From NCBI GenBank assembly GCA_902784165.1, contig CACZTL010000019.1, positions 1 through 34,039 on the forward strand: a DNA stretch of 34,039 nt, given 5' to 3'. Below are positions 19,686 to 27,777 of the stretch, piece after piece (the stretch's first letter is position 1; every line of letters starts with the position of its first letter). Below the pieces are notes generated by a model. That model did no database searches. It saw nothing but the letters and a program-made list of their open reading frames with translations, and was not told the DNA's origin. This DNA comes from an uncultured Lachnospiraceae bacterium. GTDB lineage: Bacteria > Bacillota > Clostridia > Lachnospirales > Lachnospiraceae. Both the position numbers and the translations under genes were made by a program.

Positions 19686-20231
19686 ATGCGATTCATTATT
19701 ACCGGAAGGAATATAGTAGTTACAGATGCTTTACGTGAGGCTGTTGAGGAGAAGCTCGGAAAGCTTGATAAGTTTTTCGCTTCCGAAACAGAGGTTCATG
19801 TAACCCTCGGCGTTCAGAAGGAGCGTCAGAAGATAGAGGTGACCATTCCTGTTAAGGGTCACATCATCAGAAGCGAGCAGGAAAGCGATAATATGTATGT
19901 ATCGATAGATCTCGTTGAGGAGGTTATCGAGCGCCAGCTTAAGAAATATAAGAATAAGATTATAGATAAGAAGCAGAACGCAGGCGATTTCGCCGATGAA
20001 TTTGTAGATGAGTATGAGGAAGAAGGCACACCGGAAGATGGCGAAGAGGTTGAGATCATCCGCACAAAGCATTTCGGTATCAAGCCTATGTATCCGGAGG
20101 ATGCCTGCATCCAGATGGAGCTTTTGGGACATAACTTCTATGTATTCTTAAATGCAGAGACCGAAGAGGTCAATGTAGTTTATAAGAGAAAAGGAAACAC
20201 ATACGGACTTATTGAGCCGGAGCTTGATTGA
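19686..20231 (+). CDS. hpf: Long-form ribosome hibernation promoting factor
   Basis: HPF binds the 30S subunit and, in the long form, dimerises 70S ribosomes into inactive 100S particles in stationary phase. Residues 1-100 are the S30AE domain (MRFIITGRNIVVTDALREAV; later RQKIEVTIPVKGHIIRSEQE). An acidic linker (YEEEGTPEDGEEVEIIR) leads to the C-terminal dimerisation domain of about 55 residues (KHFGIKPMYPEDACIQMELL, then EEVNVVYKRKGNTYGLIEPE). The 181 residues fit the long form of Firmicutes. The start is ATG 19686 with AAGGAG at 19670-19675; a TTG at 19677 would overlap the ribosome site and is rejected. hpf followed by secA and prfB is a conserved Firmicutes order. Repeat R8 and a secA promoter lie between this gene and secA. 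Confidence 0.95.
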   Translation: MRFIITGRNIVVTDALREAVEEKLGKLDKFFASETEVHVTLGVQKERQKIEVTIPVKGHIIRSEQESDNMYVSIDLVEEVIERQLKKYKNKIIDKKQNAGDFADEFVDEYEEEGTPEDGEEVEIIRTKHFGIKPMYPEDACIQMELLGHNFYVFLNAETEEVNVVYKRKGNTYGLIEPELD

Positions 20232-20244
20232 AAACAGGTAAAGT

Positions 20245-20314
20245 AAAGAGTGTGTCAAAGGGGACGGTACTGCTGCGTGTCAGGAGAACCGTCCCCTTTT
20301 GACGTGCACTCTTT
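20245..20314. repeat. Paired palindromic element R8 (GGGGACGGT subtype)
   Basis: AAAGAGTGTGTCAAAGGGGA CGGTACTGCTG pairs with CAGGAGAACCGTCCCC TTTTGACGTGCACTCTTT, with a five-base loop. It is an imperfect inverted pair of the GGGGACGGTTC subtype, starting 14 bases after the hpf stop codon. Confidence 0.88.
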
Positions 20315-20333
20315 GGTCTTGGTACATGGGGTA

Positions 20334-20362
20334 TTGCCTAAACTGTGTCGAAATGATATAAT
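20334..20362 (+). promoter_or_regulatory. secA promoter
   Basis: TTGCCT (20334-20339), a 17-base spacer and TATAAT (20357-20362) with an extended -10 TG (TGATATAAT). The leader is about 110 bases. I see no clear secM-like or other attenuator in it. Confidence 0.75.
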
Positions 20363-20477
20363 ATCTGTTTGCAAGTGTTATTTTTGCGCCCGTTATTTTA
20401 TTAACAGAGATCTATAACACATTTAGAAATATGATATATATGATATTCGAGTTTTAATGAAGGAGATATTGTAAAAG

Positions 20478-23348
20478 ATGGGACTTTCTCAGAGAATGAT
20501 TGGCTCGCATGGTCGGCGCGAGGTTAAAAGGGTTATGCCGATCGTAAAGAAGATAGATGAATTAGGGCCCGGCATAAAGGCGCTTTCCGATGCGGAGCTT
20601 AGGGCTAAGACAGCAGAGTTTAAGGAACGTGTGTCTAAGGGCGAGGATCTTGACAGTTTGTTGCCTGAGGCTTTTGCCGTTGTTCGTGAGGCAGCTGACA
20701 GGGTGCTTGGCATGAGACACTTCGAGGTGCAGCTTATCGGAGGTATCATTCTTCATCAGGGACGTATAGCAGAGATGAAGACAGGTGAAGGTAAGACGCT
20801 TGTTTCTACATGTCCCGCTTATCTTAATGCACTCAAAGGTGAGGGAGTCCACATCGTTACGGTTAATGATTACCTGGCAAAGCGAGATGCGGAGTGGATG
20901 GGTATGATCCACCGCTTCCTTGGTCTTACTGTAGGCGTTATCCTTCATGATATGAAGGATAAGGAAAGAAGAGATGCTTACGCATGTGATATAACTTATG
21001 TTACGAATAATGAGCTCGGATTCGATTATCTTCGTGACAACATGGCCATTTACAAGGAGCAGCAGGTTCTCCGCGGTCTTAAGTACGCGATCGTGGACGA
21101 GGTGGATTCCATCCTTATCGATGAGGCGCGTACGCCGCTTATCATTTCAGGTCAGAGCGGAAAGTCCACTAAGCTTTACGAGCTTTGCGATGTCCTTGCA
21201 AAGAGACTTGAAAAGGGTGAGTTTAAGGGCGAGATGACCAAGATCAAGGCCATTATGCAGGAGGAGATCGAGGAAGACGGTGATTTCGTTGTAAATGAGA
21301 AGGACAAGGTCGTGAATCTCACCGAGCAGGGTGTGCATAAGGTTGAGGAGTTCTTCCATCTTGACAACTACGCAGATCCCGAAAACCTCGAGATACAGCA
21401 CAATGTTACACTGGCTCTGCGCGCACATAATCTCATGCACAGAGACAAGGATTATATAGTTAAGGATAACGAGGTTATTATTGTTGATGAGTTTACCGGA
21501 CGTATCATGCCCGGTCGTCGTTATTCTGACGGTCTCCATCAGGCTATAGAGGCAAAGGAGCATGTTCAGATAAAGAAGGAGAGTAAGACTCTTGCTACCA
21601 TTACATTCCAGAACTTCTTTAACAAATTTTCAAAGAAGGCGGGCATGACGGGTACCGCTGCTACTGAGGAGAAGGAGTTCAGAGAGACTTATAAGATGGA
21701 CGTTGTTGAGATCCCGACTAATAAGCCCGTAGTCAGAGTGGACAAAAACGATGCTGTTTATAAGACAAAGGCAGGCAAGTTCAAGGCAGTTATTGATTCC
21801 ATCGAGGAGTCAAGAGCTAAGGAGCAGCCCGTGCTTGTAGGTACAGTGACCATCGAGACTTCTGAAGAGCTTTCAAACCTTCTTAAAGAAAGAAAGATAC
21901 CTCATCAGGTTCTGAACGCAAAGTATCATGAAATCGAGGCTGAGATCGTAGCGCAGGCAGGTAAGCCGGGAACCGTTACGATCGCGACCAACATGGCCGG
22001 TCGAGGAACTGATATCAATCTCGGCGGAAATGCCGAGGGTATGGCGCGTGCGGATGTAAAGAAAAGAACTATATCCGATGACGTATACACAGAGGCTACC
22101 GAGCATGTGGATCTCGGATGGATCGAGACAAACGGTCTTGAGGCCGATCTTGTACTTAAGAGGATGAATGAGCAGCTTGCAGGTATTGAGGACGAAAATA
22201 CGCCCGAGTATATATTTGCAAAGGACGTGATCGAGGCTAGAAAGCTCTTTATAGATAAGGTTAAGGAGTATGAGCCGATTGTTAAGGCTGACGGTGAAAA
22301 GGTAAGGGAAGCCGGCGGACTTAAGGTTATCGGCACTGAAAGACACGAGTCCCGTCGTATAGACAACCAGCTCCGCGGTCGTTCAGGACGTCAGGGAGAT
22401 CCGGGAGAGTCGAAGTTTTATATCTCTCTTGAGGATAACCTTATGCGTCTCTTCGGTCAGGAGCGTCTTATGGGTATCTTTAATGCGCTTGGTGTGGATG
22501 ATGACACTGAGATCGAGCATAAGATGCTTACCAAGGCTATCGAGCGTGCACAGCAAAAGATCGAGATAAACAACTACGGTATCAGAAGTCAGCTCCTTCA
22601 GTACGATGAGGTAATGAACGAGCAGCGTGAGATAATGTATCATGAAAGAGGCAGGGTTCTTGATAACCAGAACATGCGTCCTTCAATCATTAAGATGATA
22701 GGCGACTTTATCAACAATTCCGTAGATATGACAGGCTTTGCCGACGTAAGTCCTAAGGAATGGGATTACAGCGAGATCGATGAACTGGTATTACCGGTTA
22801 TACCGCTTGATCCTGTTACATTTGACGAGGCGGTAACGACTAAGGAGGCTCTTAAGGAGTCCCTTACCAAAAAGGCGATAGCAAAATATGAGGAGAAGGA
22901 GGCTTTATTTGCGGATCCCGAGCAGATGCGAGAGATGGAGCGAGTTATCCTTCTTAAGGTTATCGACGGAAAGTGGATGAACCACATAGATGATATGGAT
23001 CAGCTCAAGCAGGGTATAAGATTGCAGTCATTTGCGCAAAGAGATCCGGTAGTTGAGTATAAGGTTCAGGGTTACGATATGTTCGATGAGATGCTTGCAG
23101 GCATAACCGAAGATACTGTAAAGACACTTTTCCAGGTAAGAGTCGAGACCAATGTAGACAGAGAAGAGGTCGCTGAGGTTCACGGCGAGAGCAAGTCTAA
23201 AGGAAGACTGACAAACGAAACGGTTTCTATAAAGCCTATAAAGAGAGAAGGTAAGAAGATCAGACCCAATGACCCCTGCCCTTGCGGAAGCGGTAAGAAG
23301 TACAAGGAGTGCTGCAGGGACAAGGATCAGGCTGAGGGGAAGATATAA
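20478..23348 (+). CDS. secA: Preprotein translocase ATPase SecA
   Basis: SecA is the motor that drives preproteins through SecYEG at the cytoplasmic membrane. The Walker A region is MKTGEGKTL (100-108, Lys106). VNDYLAKRDAEWMG and DEVDSILIDEARTPLIISG (DEVD box) follow, then NMAGRGTDINLGG, RGRSGRQGDPG and the helical scaffold near the C-terminus. The C-terminal zinc motif is NDPCPCGSGKKYKECC, the SecB/ribosome-binding type. At 956 residues it exceeds the Bacillus protein (about 840), mainly because of an insertion between the GTDINLGGN and GGLKVIGTERHESRR blocks (about residues 520-610), as in other clostridial SecA proteins. The start follows GAAGGAGATATTGTAAAAG. It has its own promoter and lies between hpf and prfB. 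Confidence 0.99.
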   Translation: MGLSQRMIGSHGRREVKRVMPIVKKIDELGPGIKALSDAELRAKTAEFKERVSKGEDLDSLLPEAFAVVREAADRVLGMRHFEVQLIGGIILHQGRIAEMKTGEGKTLVSTCPAYLNALKGEGVHIVTVNDYLAKRDAEWMGMIHRFLGLTVGVILHDMKDKERRDAYACDITYVTNNELGFDYLRDNMAIYKEQQVLRGLKYAIVDEVDSILIDEARTPLIISGQSGKSTKLYELCDVLAKRLEKGEFKGEMTKIKAIMQEEIEEDGDFVVNEKDKVVNLTEQGVHKVEEFFHLDNYADPENLEIQHNVTLALRAHNLMHRDKDYIVKDNEVIIVDEFTGRIMPGRRYSDGLHQAIEAKEHVQIKKESKTLATITFQNFFNKFSKKAGMTGTAATEEKEFRETYKMDVVEIPTNKPVVRVDKNDAVYKTKAGKFKAVIDSIEESRAKEQPVLVGTVTIETSEELSNLLKERKIPHQVLNAKYHEIEAEIVAQAGKPGTVTIATNMAGRGTDINLGGNAEGMARADVKKRTISDDVYTEATEHVDLGWIETNGLEADLVLKRMNEQLAGIEDENTPEYIFAKDVIEARKLFIDKVKEYEPIVKADGEKVREAGGLKVIGTERHESRRIDNQLRGRSGRQGDPGESKFYISLEDNLMRLFGQERLMGIFNALGVDDDTEIEHKMLTKAIERAQQKIEINNYGIRSQLLQYDEVMNEQREIMYHERGRVLDNQNMRPSIIKMIGDFINNSVDMTGFADVSPKEWDYSEIDELVLPVIPLDPVTFDEAVTTKEALKESLTKKAIAKYEEKEALFADPEQMREMERVILLKVIDGKWMNHIDDMDQLKQGIRLQSFAQRDPVVEYKVQGYDMFDEMLAGITEDTVKTLFQVRVETNVDREEVAEVHGESKSKGRLTNETVSIKPIKREGKKIRPNDPCPCGSGKKYKECCRDKDQAEGKI

Positions 23349-23360
23349 AATAGTCTGTTG

Positions 23361-23413
23361 GCTGTCCCCATCTGACACACTTGGACTGTCCTACAACTGA
23401 TACAATTGACACA
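23361..23413. repeat. Degenerate palindromic element R9
   Basis: GCTGTCCCCATCTGACACAC is a clear half unit. A worn second copy follows (GGACTGTCCTACAACTGATA, then CAATTGACACAAG). It occupies most of the secA-prfB gap and starts 12 bases after the secA stop codon. Confidence 0.7.
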
Positions 23414-23441
23414 AGAAACAAATGCAAGAGAAGGTATAATT

Positions 23442-24575
23442 TTGGCTATAGTAGAATTAGATAAAATAAGAACGCAGCTCTCAGAGTGTGAAAAGCCCAT
23501 GGAAAGGATCAGAAAATCTCTTGACATGGAGGGCAAGAAGCGCCGTATAGAGGAAACCGAGGCAATCATGGAGGAGCCCGGTTTTTGGGATGATGTGGAG
23601 AAGTCCGCAAAGACCATGAGTGAGCTAAAGGCGCTTAAAGACGCTCTTGCAGGTTTCGAGTCTCTTGAGACTGCATATGAAGAGATAAATCTCCTTATAG
23701 ATATGGCAGAGGAGGAGCATGATGAGTCTATGCTTCCCGAGATAAATGAGGAGTTTGAGAAATTTACCGAAAAGCTTGAGGAGATGAGGATAAATACGCT
23801 TCTTTCCGAGGAGTATGATTCCAAGGACGCCATAGTTAAGCTGAATGCCGGCGCGGGCGGTACAGAGGCCTGTGACTGGTGCTCCATGCTTTACCGTATG
23901 TATACGCGTTGGGCGGAAAAACGAGGCTTTTCTACGGAGCTTATCGATTATCTTGACGGTGATGAGGCCGGTATTAAGTCCGTTACATTTGAAGTACACG
24001 GGGCTAATGCGTACGGACTTCTTAAGTCCGAGCACGGGGTTCACAGGCTGGTGCGTATTTCACCATTTAATGCGGCCGGAAAGCGCCAGACATCCTTCGT
24101 GTCCTGCGATGTTATGCCGGAGCTTGATGATATACCCGAGATCGAGGTAAATGATGACGATCTGCGTATCGATACATACCGCGCCAGCGGCGCCGGCGGT
24201 CAGCATATCAATAAGACATCGTCTGCTATCCGTATTACTCATATACCTACGAACATAGTGGTACAGTGCCAGAATGAGCGAAGCCAGCACCAGAACAAGG
24301 AAAAGGCTATGCAGATGCTGAAAGCCCGCTTGTTTCTTCTTAAGGAGCAGGAGGCCGCTGAGAAGACATCCGACATCCGCGGTGACGTGAAGGATATTAA
24401 TTTCGGCAACCAGATACGAAGCTATGTGCTGCAGCCCTACACTATGGTAAAAGATCATCGTACTGACAAGGAGGTAGGCAACACTACCGCGGTTCTTGAC
24501 GGAGGAATCGATTCGCTCATAAGCGCTTATCTTATCTGGAAAAGCACGGGTAAGAAAGCAGGAGAAGAGGGGTAA
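23442..24575 (+). CDS. prfB: Peptide chain release factor 2
   Basis: RF2 terminates translation at UGA and UAA. The stop-codon-recognition tripeptide SPF is at 207-209 (VRISPFNAAGKRQ) and the catalytic GGQ at 252-254 (ASGAGGQHINKTSSAIRITH). The 377 residues match RF2. Family RF2 proteins begin near VELDxIRxxL; the only start codon close to this is TTG at 23442, with GAGAAGGT as ribosome site. A TTG at 23406 lies inside repeat R9 and lacks a ribosome site. At the position of the usual programmed +1 frameshift (CTT TGA C) the sequence is CTT GAC in frame (23519-23524). The gene is therefore read through without frameshifting and lacks that autoregulation. It follows secA by 93 bases, and the next gene starts nine bases after it. 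Confidence 0.95.
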   Translation: MAIVELDKIRTQLSECEKPMERIRKSLDMEGKKRRIEETEAIMEEPGFWDDVEKSAKTMSELKALKDALAGFESLETAYEEINLLIDMAEEEHDESMLPEINEEFEKFTEKLEEMRINTLLSEEYDSKDAIVKLNAGAGGTEACDWCSMLYRMYTRWAEKRGFSTELIDYLDGDEAGIKSVTFEVHGANAYGLLKSEHGVHRLVRISPFNAAGKRQTSFVSCDVMPELDDIPEIEVNDDDLRIDTYRASGAGGQHINKTSSAIRITHIPTNIVVQCQNERSQHQNKEKAMQMLKARLFLLKEQEAAEKTSDIRGDVKDINFGNQIRSYVLQPYTMVKDHRTDKEVGNTTAVLDGGIDSLISAYLIWKSTGKKAGEEG

Positions 24576-24583
24576 GTTAAAAT

Positions 24584-25171
24584 ATGCTTCAGTTAAATCA
24601 TGTAACTGTTACAAATAACGAAAGAACCGTCCTTGATGACTGTACATATCAGTTCAGGGAGGGTCAGGTTTATGCGATCGTCGGAGAACCCGGCGATTTT
24701 GTTGCGTTTTTTAAGACTGTATGTAATGAGAAGAAAACCGCTCAGGGCGAGATCGTGACCTGGGACGGAGCGGAAAGGTTTAATGCCTGCGATGATACGC
24801 TTCTTCCCTTCAGTCTTACGGCAACTCAGTACGCTGAGGGGCTTCTTAAGATATATAAAGACGGTGAGGGTCATGAGCCGGGCGTATACCTTCTTGAAGC
24901 CGGTTTTAACACCTCAAACAGGGATAAGCTCATAAGAGAGCTTAATAGTGAGGATAAAGCAGCTCTTAGATTCATGGCTATGAAGCTTGCGGATAAGTAT
25001 GTAAATGTAATCGGAGAGCCGATACCGGAGTTAGCTCTTGTCGCTGATTGGGCAGAGAGAAATAAGAATGACAAGGTAATCATATTCGGAGTATCTGATG
25101 AGGAAACGGCCGGGGTCTTGAAGGATAAGCTTGGGGCAGAGATTGTAACTTTTGAAGATATGATGGTGTAA
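24584..25171 (+). CDS. ABC-ATPase-like protein with degenerate nucleotide-binding motifs
   Basis: The N-terminus aligns by eye with ABC transporter ATP-binding domains: MLQLNHVTVTNNERTVLDDC, then FREGQVYAIVGEPG, GEIVTWDG and LLPFSLTATQYAEGLL. The functional motifs are lost. The Walker A position (34-41) reads GEPGDFVA with no Lys-Ser/Thr. The signature region is ELNSEDKAALRF (119-130). The Walker B position is NVIGEP (141-146), keeping Glu-Pro but with Gly for the Asp. No His is at the switch position (FGVSDEE, about 169-174). At 195 residues it is shorter than usual (220-250). It probably binds nucleotide poorly or not at all and may be a structural or regulatory partner. It is nine bases after prfB; the ribosome site AGAGGGG lies inside prfB. 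The next gene encodes a membrane protein. Confidence 0.72.
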   Translation: MLQLNHVTVTNNERTVLDDCTYQFREGQVYAIVGEPGDFVAFFKTVCNEKKTAQGEIVTWDGAERFNACDDTLLPFSLTATQYAEGLLKIYKDGEGHEPGVYLLEAGFNTSNRDKLIRELNSEDKAALRFMAMKLADKYVNVIGEPIPELALVADWAERNKNDKVIIFGVSDEETAGVLKDKLGAEIVTFEDMMV

Positions 25172-25172
25172 G

Positions 25173-25248
25173 TTAAATGTGTCAGTCGGGGACAGTCCCT
25201 TTGTGTCAGTACTGACACAAAGGGACTGTCCCCGACTGACACATTTAA
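25173..25248. repeat. Perfect 76-bp palindrome R10 (paired element)
   Basis: Arms 25173-25210 and 25211-25248 are perfect 38-bp inverted repeats with no spacer. Each contains GTCAGTCGGGGACAGTCCCT and TTGTGTCAGT. It begins two bases after the stop of the ABC-like gene and ends 44 bases before the membrane protein gene. In RNA it would form a very stable hairpin; in DNA it could form a cruciform. Confidence 0.97.
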
Positions 25249-25292
25249 ACGGCAGCATGAAGATGCACTATACACAGTAATAAAGGAACAAT

Positions 25293-26069
25293 ATGAACGA
25301 AAAAAGGGTTAGCGGTATCAGGCGCAAATATGCTGCCTTCACATACCCGCTTACGGTAAAAATGAATAATTCCGGCCGCGGCAGATGGCCGGTGACGATA
25401 TTTACATTTGCAAAGTACATACTTTTCAGGTGGCTCTTTTGCTTTATTTTTGCGATACTGCCGGCTATCATTTATCAGGCGGCGCGCCCCGGTCTGGAGG
25501 ACAGACAGGAGGTCCTTATCGTATATATGTGGTTTTTTATGATAACCATACGTGAGAGCTATACATTTACAAGGGTGCTGGATCTCGGGAAGTATGATAA
25601 GACGCTTAAACGCTCATTTAACATTTCGCACGGGGATGCGTTTCTGGGAAGGTTTAAGCTAAGAAGCATAACTGAGTTTATTTATCACTTCTGTATCCTG
25701 ATTATTTTCGGAGTATCGGTGTATCATGCGATTTTCCTTTGCATACTGACTATGTATTTCAGATGGGCGGGTGAAAAAAAGGAGCTTAAGCGTTATCAGA
25801 AGTACGAAATGATTGATTTTGACAGGCGCAGGAAGCAGATGAATATACTTCGTATCGTATGCGCGCTTGCGGCGTATGTATTCCCGCTTGCAGTCGGGGT
25901 TATGCCAAACGGGTGGTTCTGGCTTATACATCCGGTTGTTATCGGTTTGCTTACGCCAAAGGCGCTGCTTGATCTGAGGTATCTTTACAAATACAAAAAT
26001 TATGATTATATTGTGAGGGAGATAATCGAAAACGAAGGTGTAAATAAGGGATTTTGTGTAAAGGGATGA
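25293..26069 (+). CDS. Multi-pass membrane protein, partner of the ABC-like protein
   Basis: The 258 residues hold about five or six hydrophobic segments: roughly 33-63 (TFAKYILFRWLFCFIFAILP, likely one or two helices), 74-92, 130-160, 187-205 and 209-228. The loops are basic (RRKYAAF, RYQKYEMIDFDRRRKQ), suggesting cytoplasmic faces. There is no recognised catalytic motif. Its size and its place between an ABC-ATPase-like gene and a membrane-anchored Asp-box gene suggest an exporter-permease-like role; this is inference from context only. The start is ATG 25293 with AAAGGA upstream. It is three bases from the next gene, so those two are surely co-transcribed. R10 separates it from the ABC-like gene. 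Confidence 0.68.
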   Translation: MNEKRVSGIRRKYAAFTYPLTVKMNNSGRGRWPVTIFTFAKYILFRWLFCFIFAILPAIIYQAARPGLEDRQEVLIVYMWFFMITIRESYTFTRVLDLGKYDKTLKRSFNISHGDAFLGRFKLRSITEFIYHFCILIIFGVSVYHAIFLCILTMYFRWAGEKKELKRYQKYEMIDFDRRRKQMNILRIVCALAAYVFPLAVGVMPNGWFWLIHPVVIGLLTPKALLDLRYLYKYKNYDYIVREIIENEGVNKGFCVKG

Positions 26070-26072
26070 TAT

Positions 26073-27392
26073 ATGAGGAACACAAAAAGCGAAAACTCAA
26101 CACCGCTTTCTCTTAAGATAACCCTCGGAGTAGTTATAGCGATTGCAGCAGTCGTCATAGGGTCTCTTATGTTTATTAATTCGAGACAAAGAAATATGAC
26201 ATTTCGCTCGCGCTATACCTACGTAAGGGAGCTTGCACTTCATTCTACGGACGATATGGAGCTTGTCGATGAGGCAAAGTCCTGGTTTGATGATTTTATA
26301 GGTCAGCATACGGGAACTCTCGTACCAAATGATGTCAGGCTTAAGTCTTTAAAGGTTGAGGATATAAGCGTTCTTGATGAGGATGAGGGGATAGTTCGCA
26401 TTTATTTCAGCGCTATTCCGGCTGCCGCTAATCCCGATTATTTTACGGACTGGAATCCGAGGTTTGTAAACGGTCGTATGTATTGCGACTGGGCGGTAAA
26501 GCTGGGTATTAAGACAACTTCCGATGACAGGGACGGCATATACGTTATTTCGATCACCGATAATTCAGCCTATGTGCCGGAGGATAACACGGATACGAAG
26601 GATGATTATGCGGATGAGTTCGTGGAATACCGTATACGTTCTTCATCTCTTGAGGTAAGCTTTGATGGTGGAGATACCTATACAACGGTTCCCGTTGACC
26701 TTAAGAACCTGATGCTTTCCGATGATGATACGAGCGTACTGCAGGGCGGCAGCTACGCGCTTACCCAGGTGGTTACGGCGTTTGTTACCGGCGGCGCTAC
26801 GATAAACGGCGAAAAGGTGCCGGTTTCCGTAATATACAGTCAGGATCAGGGAGATACGTGGGTAAGTACGCCGGTTGACCAGATATTTGACGTTTCTTAC
26901 ATCTATATGAAGATGTTTGACGATGTGGACGGCGCTCTTGTTATCGGATACGCAAAGGCCGGCGAGCAGGAGTATTCTCGCGTATACAGCACAAACGACG
27001 GCGGCGCGACATGGGATCCCGTCGGTGAGGGACCCTTTAATTATGCTCTCAAGGGCGCGCTGTTTACCGATGAGGATACCGCATTTCTTTCGTATCATTA
27101 CAATGCAAATGTAAAAAACAATCTTTGCATTTCGCATGACGGCGGAAAAACATTTTCCGAGGTAGTGCTTCCTGAAGGCAGATTTGACGAAGGCACGGAT
27201 GCGCAGGATCTTAAGTGGGCTGATGTGTTTAAGGAAGCTACAGTACCTGTTTTGGAGCAGGGTGGTAATCTGGTAGTATACCTTACCCAGGGTGAGGGTG
27301 GTACTTATATGAGTGGTCAGGCGGCTGCCAAGTACGTTTCCCGGGATAACGGAAACACATGGGAGTTTACGGAGATAGTCCGGTCGGGGTGA
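26073..27392 (+). CDS. Membrane-anchored Asp-box (BNR) repeat protein
   Basis: A short basic N-terminus and one membrane segment (about residues 14-32, LKITLGVVIAIAAVVIGSLM) anchor a large extracytoplasmic part. Five Asp-box motifs (S-x-D-x-G-x-T-W type) start at Ser196 (SFDGGDTYTT), Ser256 (SQDQGDTWVS), Ser306 (STNDGGATWD), Ser354 (SHDGGKTFSE) and Ser423 (SRDNGNTWEF). This is the spacing of a sialidase-type beta-propeller. No sialidase FRIP motif or catalytic Arg triad is evident, so a binding or scaffold role is as likely as glycosidase activity. The region between the membrane segment and the first box (about 33-190) may be a separate domain. The start overlaps the upstream gene's tail (three-base gap, AAAGGG ribosome site). 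yerC begins five bases downstream. Confidence 0.78.
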   Translation: MRNTKSENSTPLSLKITLGVVIAIAAVVIGSLMFINSRQRNMTFRSRYTYVRELALHSTDDMELVDEAKSWFDDFIGQHTGTLVPNDVRLKSLKVEDISVLDEDEGIVRIYFSAIPAAANPDYFTDWNPRFVNGRMYCDWAVKLGIKTTSDDRDGIYVISITDNSAYVPEDNTDTKDDYADEFVEYRIRSSSLEVSFDGGDTYTTVPVDLKNLMLSDDDTSVLQGGSYALTQVVTAFVTGGATINGEKVPVSVIYSQDQGDTWVSTPVDQIFDVSYIYMKMFDDVDGALVIGYAKAGEQEYSRVYSTNDGGATWDPVGEGPFNYALKGALFTDEDTAFLSYHYNANVKNNLCISHDGGKTFSEVVLPEGRFDEGTDAQDLKWADVFKEATVPVLEQGGNLVVYLTQGEGGTYMSGQAAAKYVSRDNGNTWEFTEIVRSG

Positions 27393-27397
27393 TATTT

Positions 27398-27697
27398 ATG
27401 ATTAACAGAAAGAAGGGATTAGGATATGCGGCTTTTGCGGAGGCGCTTCTTTGTCTGAAGACAAAGGAGGAGTGTCTTGCTTTTCTGGAGGATATATGTA
27501 CCATAAAGGAGCTCGATTCGCTTGCGCAAAGGCTTGAGGTTGCAAAGCTTCTTAAGAAGGAGATGACCTATACTGATATCGCTGAAAAGACGGGAGCTTC
27601 TACCGCTACCATAAGCCGCGTCAACAGGGCGCTTGTGTACGGGAGCGGGGGGTATGATACCGTGATCGGGAGATGTGACAGCGGGAAAGAGGATTGA
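27398..27697 (+). CDS. yerC: TrpR-like YerC/YecD family DNA-binding protein
   Basis: The 99-residue protein resembles the YerC/YecD family, which shares the Trp-repressor fold. A helical N-terminus (FAEALLCLKTKEECLAFLED) leads into LDSLAQRLEVAKLLKKEMTY, then a helix-turn-helix TDIAEKTGASTATISRVNRA. The ligand and target operator are unknown for the family. The start ATG 27398 is five bases after the Asp-box gene stop; the longer in-frame reading begins inside that gene and is rejected. yerC next to pcrA is also seen in Bacillus, which supports the identity. A short repeat, R11, lies between it and pcrA. Confidence 0.88.
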   Translation: MINRKKGLGYAAFAEALLCLKTKEECLAFLEDICTIKELDSLAQRLEVAKLLKKEMTYTDIAEKTGASTATISRVNRALVYGSGGYDTVIGRCDSGKED

Positions 27698-27719
27698 CGT
27701 AGTCGTGTAAGCCGGGAAG

Positions 27720-27744
27720 AAGTGTGTCAGATGGGGACACACTT
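27720..27744. repeat. Short palindromic element R11
   Basis: AAGTGTGTCAGATGGGGACA CACTT. The GTGTCA and GGGGACA blocks are present and the ends fold as AAGTGTGTC/GGGACACACTT with a small loop. It appears to be an internally deleted unit, 34 bases before the pcrA start. Confidence 0.65.
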
Positions 27745-27777
27745 AGTAAAAATAATAAAGAAAACAGGAAAATAGAT

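Noticed and set aside
23406..23441. N-terminal extension of RF2 from TTG 23406
   Set aside because: It lies in repeat R9 with no ribosome site. RF2 homologues start near VELD.
27724..27777. N-terminal extension of PcrA from GTG 27724
   Set aside because: The codons come from repeat R11. ATG 27778 has an AGGAAA ribosome site and matches the family's start (ELNDMQQEAV).
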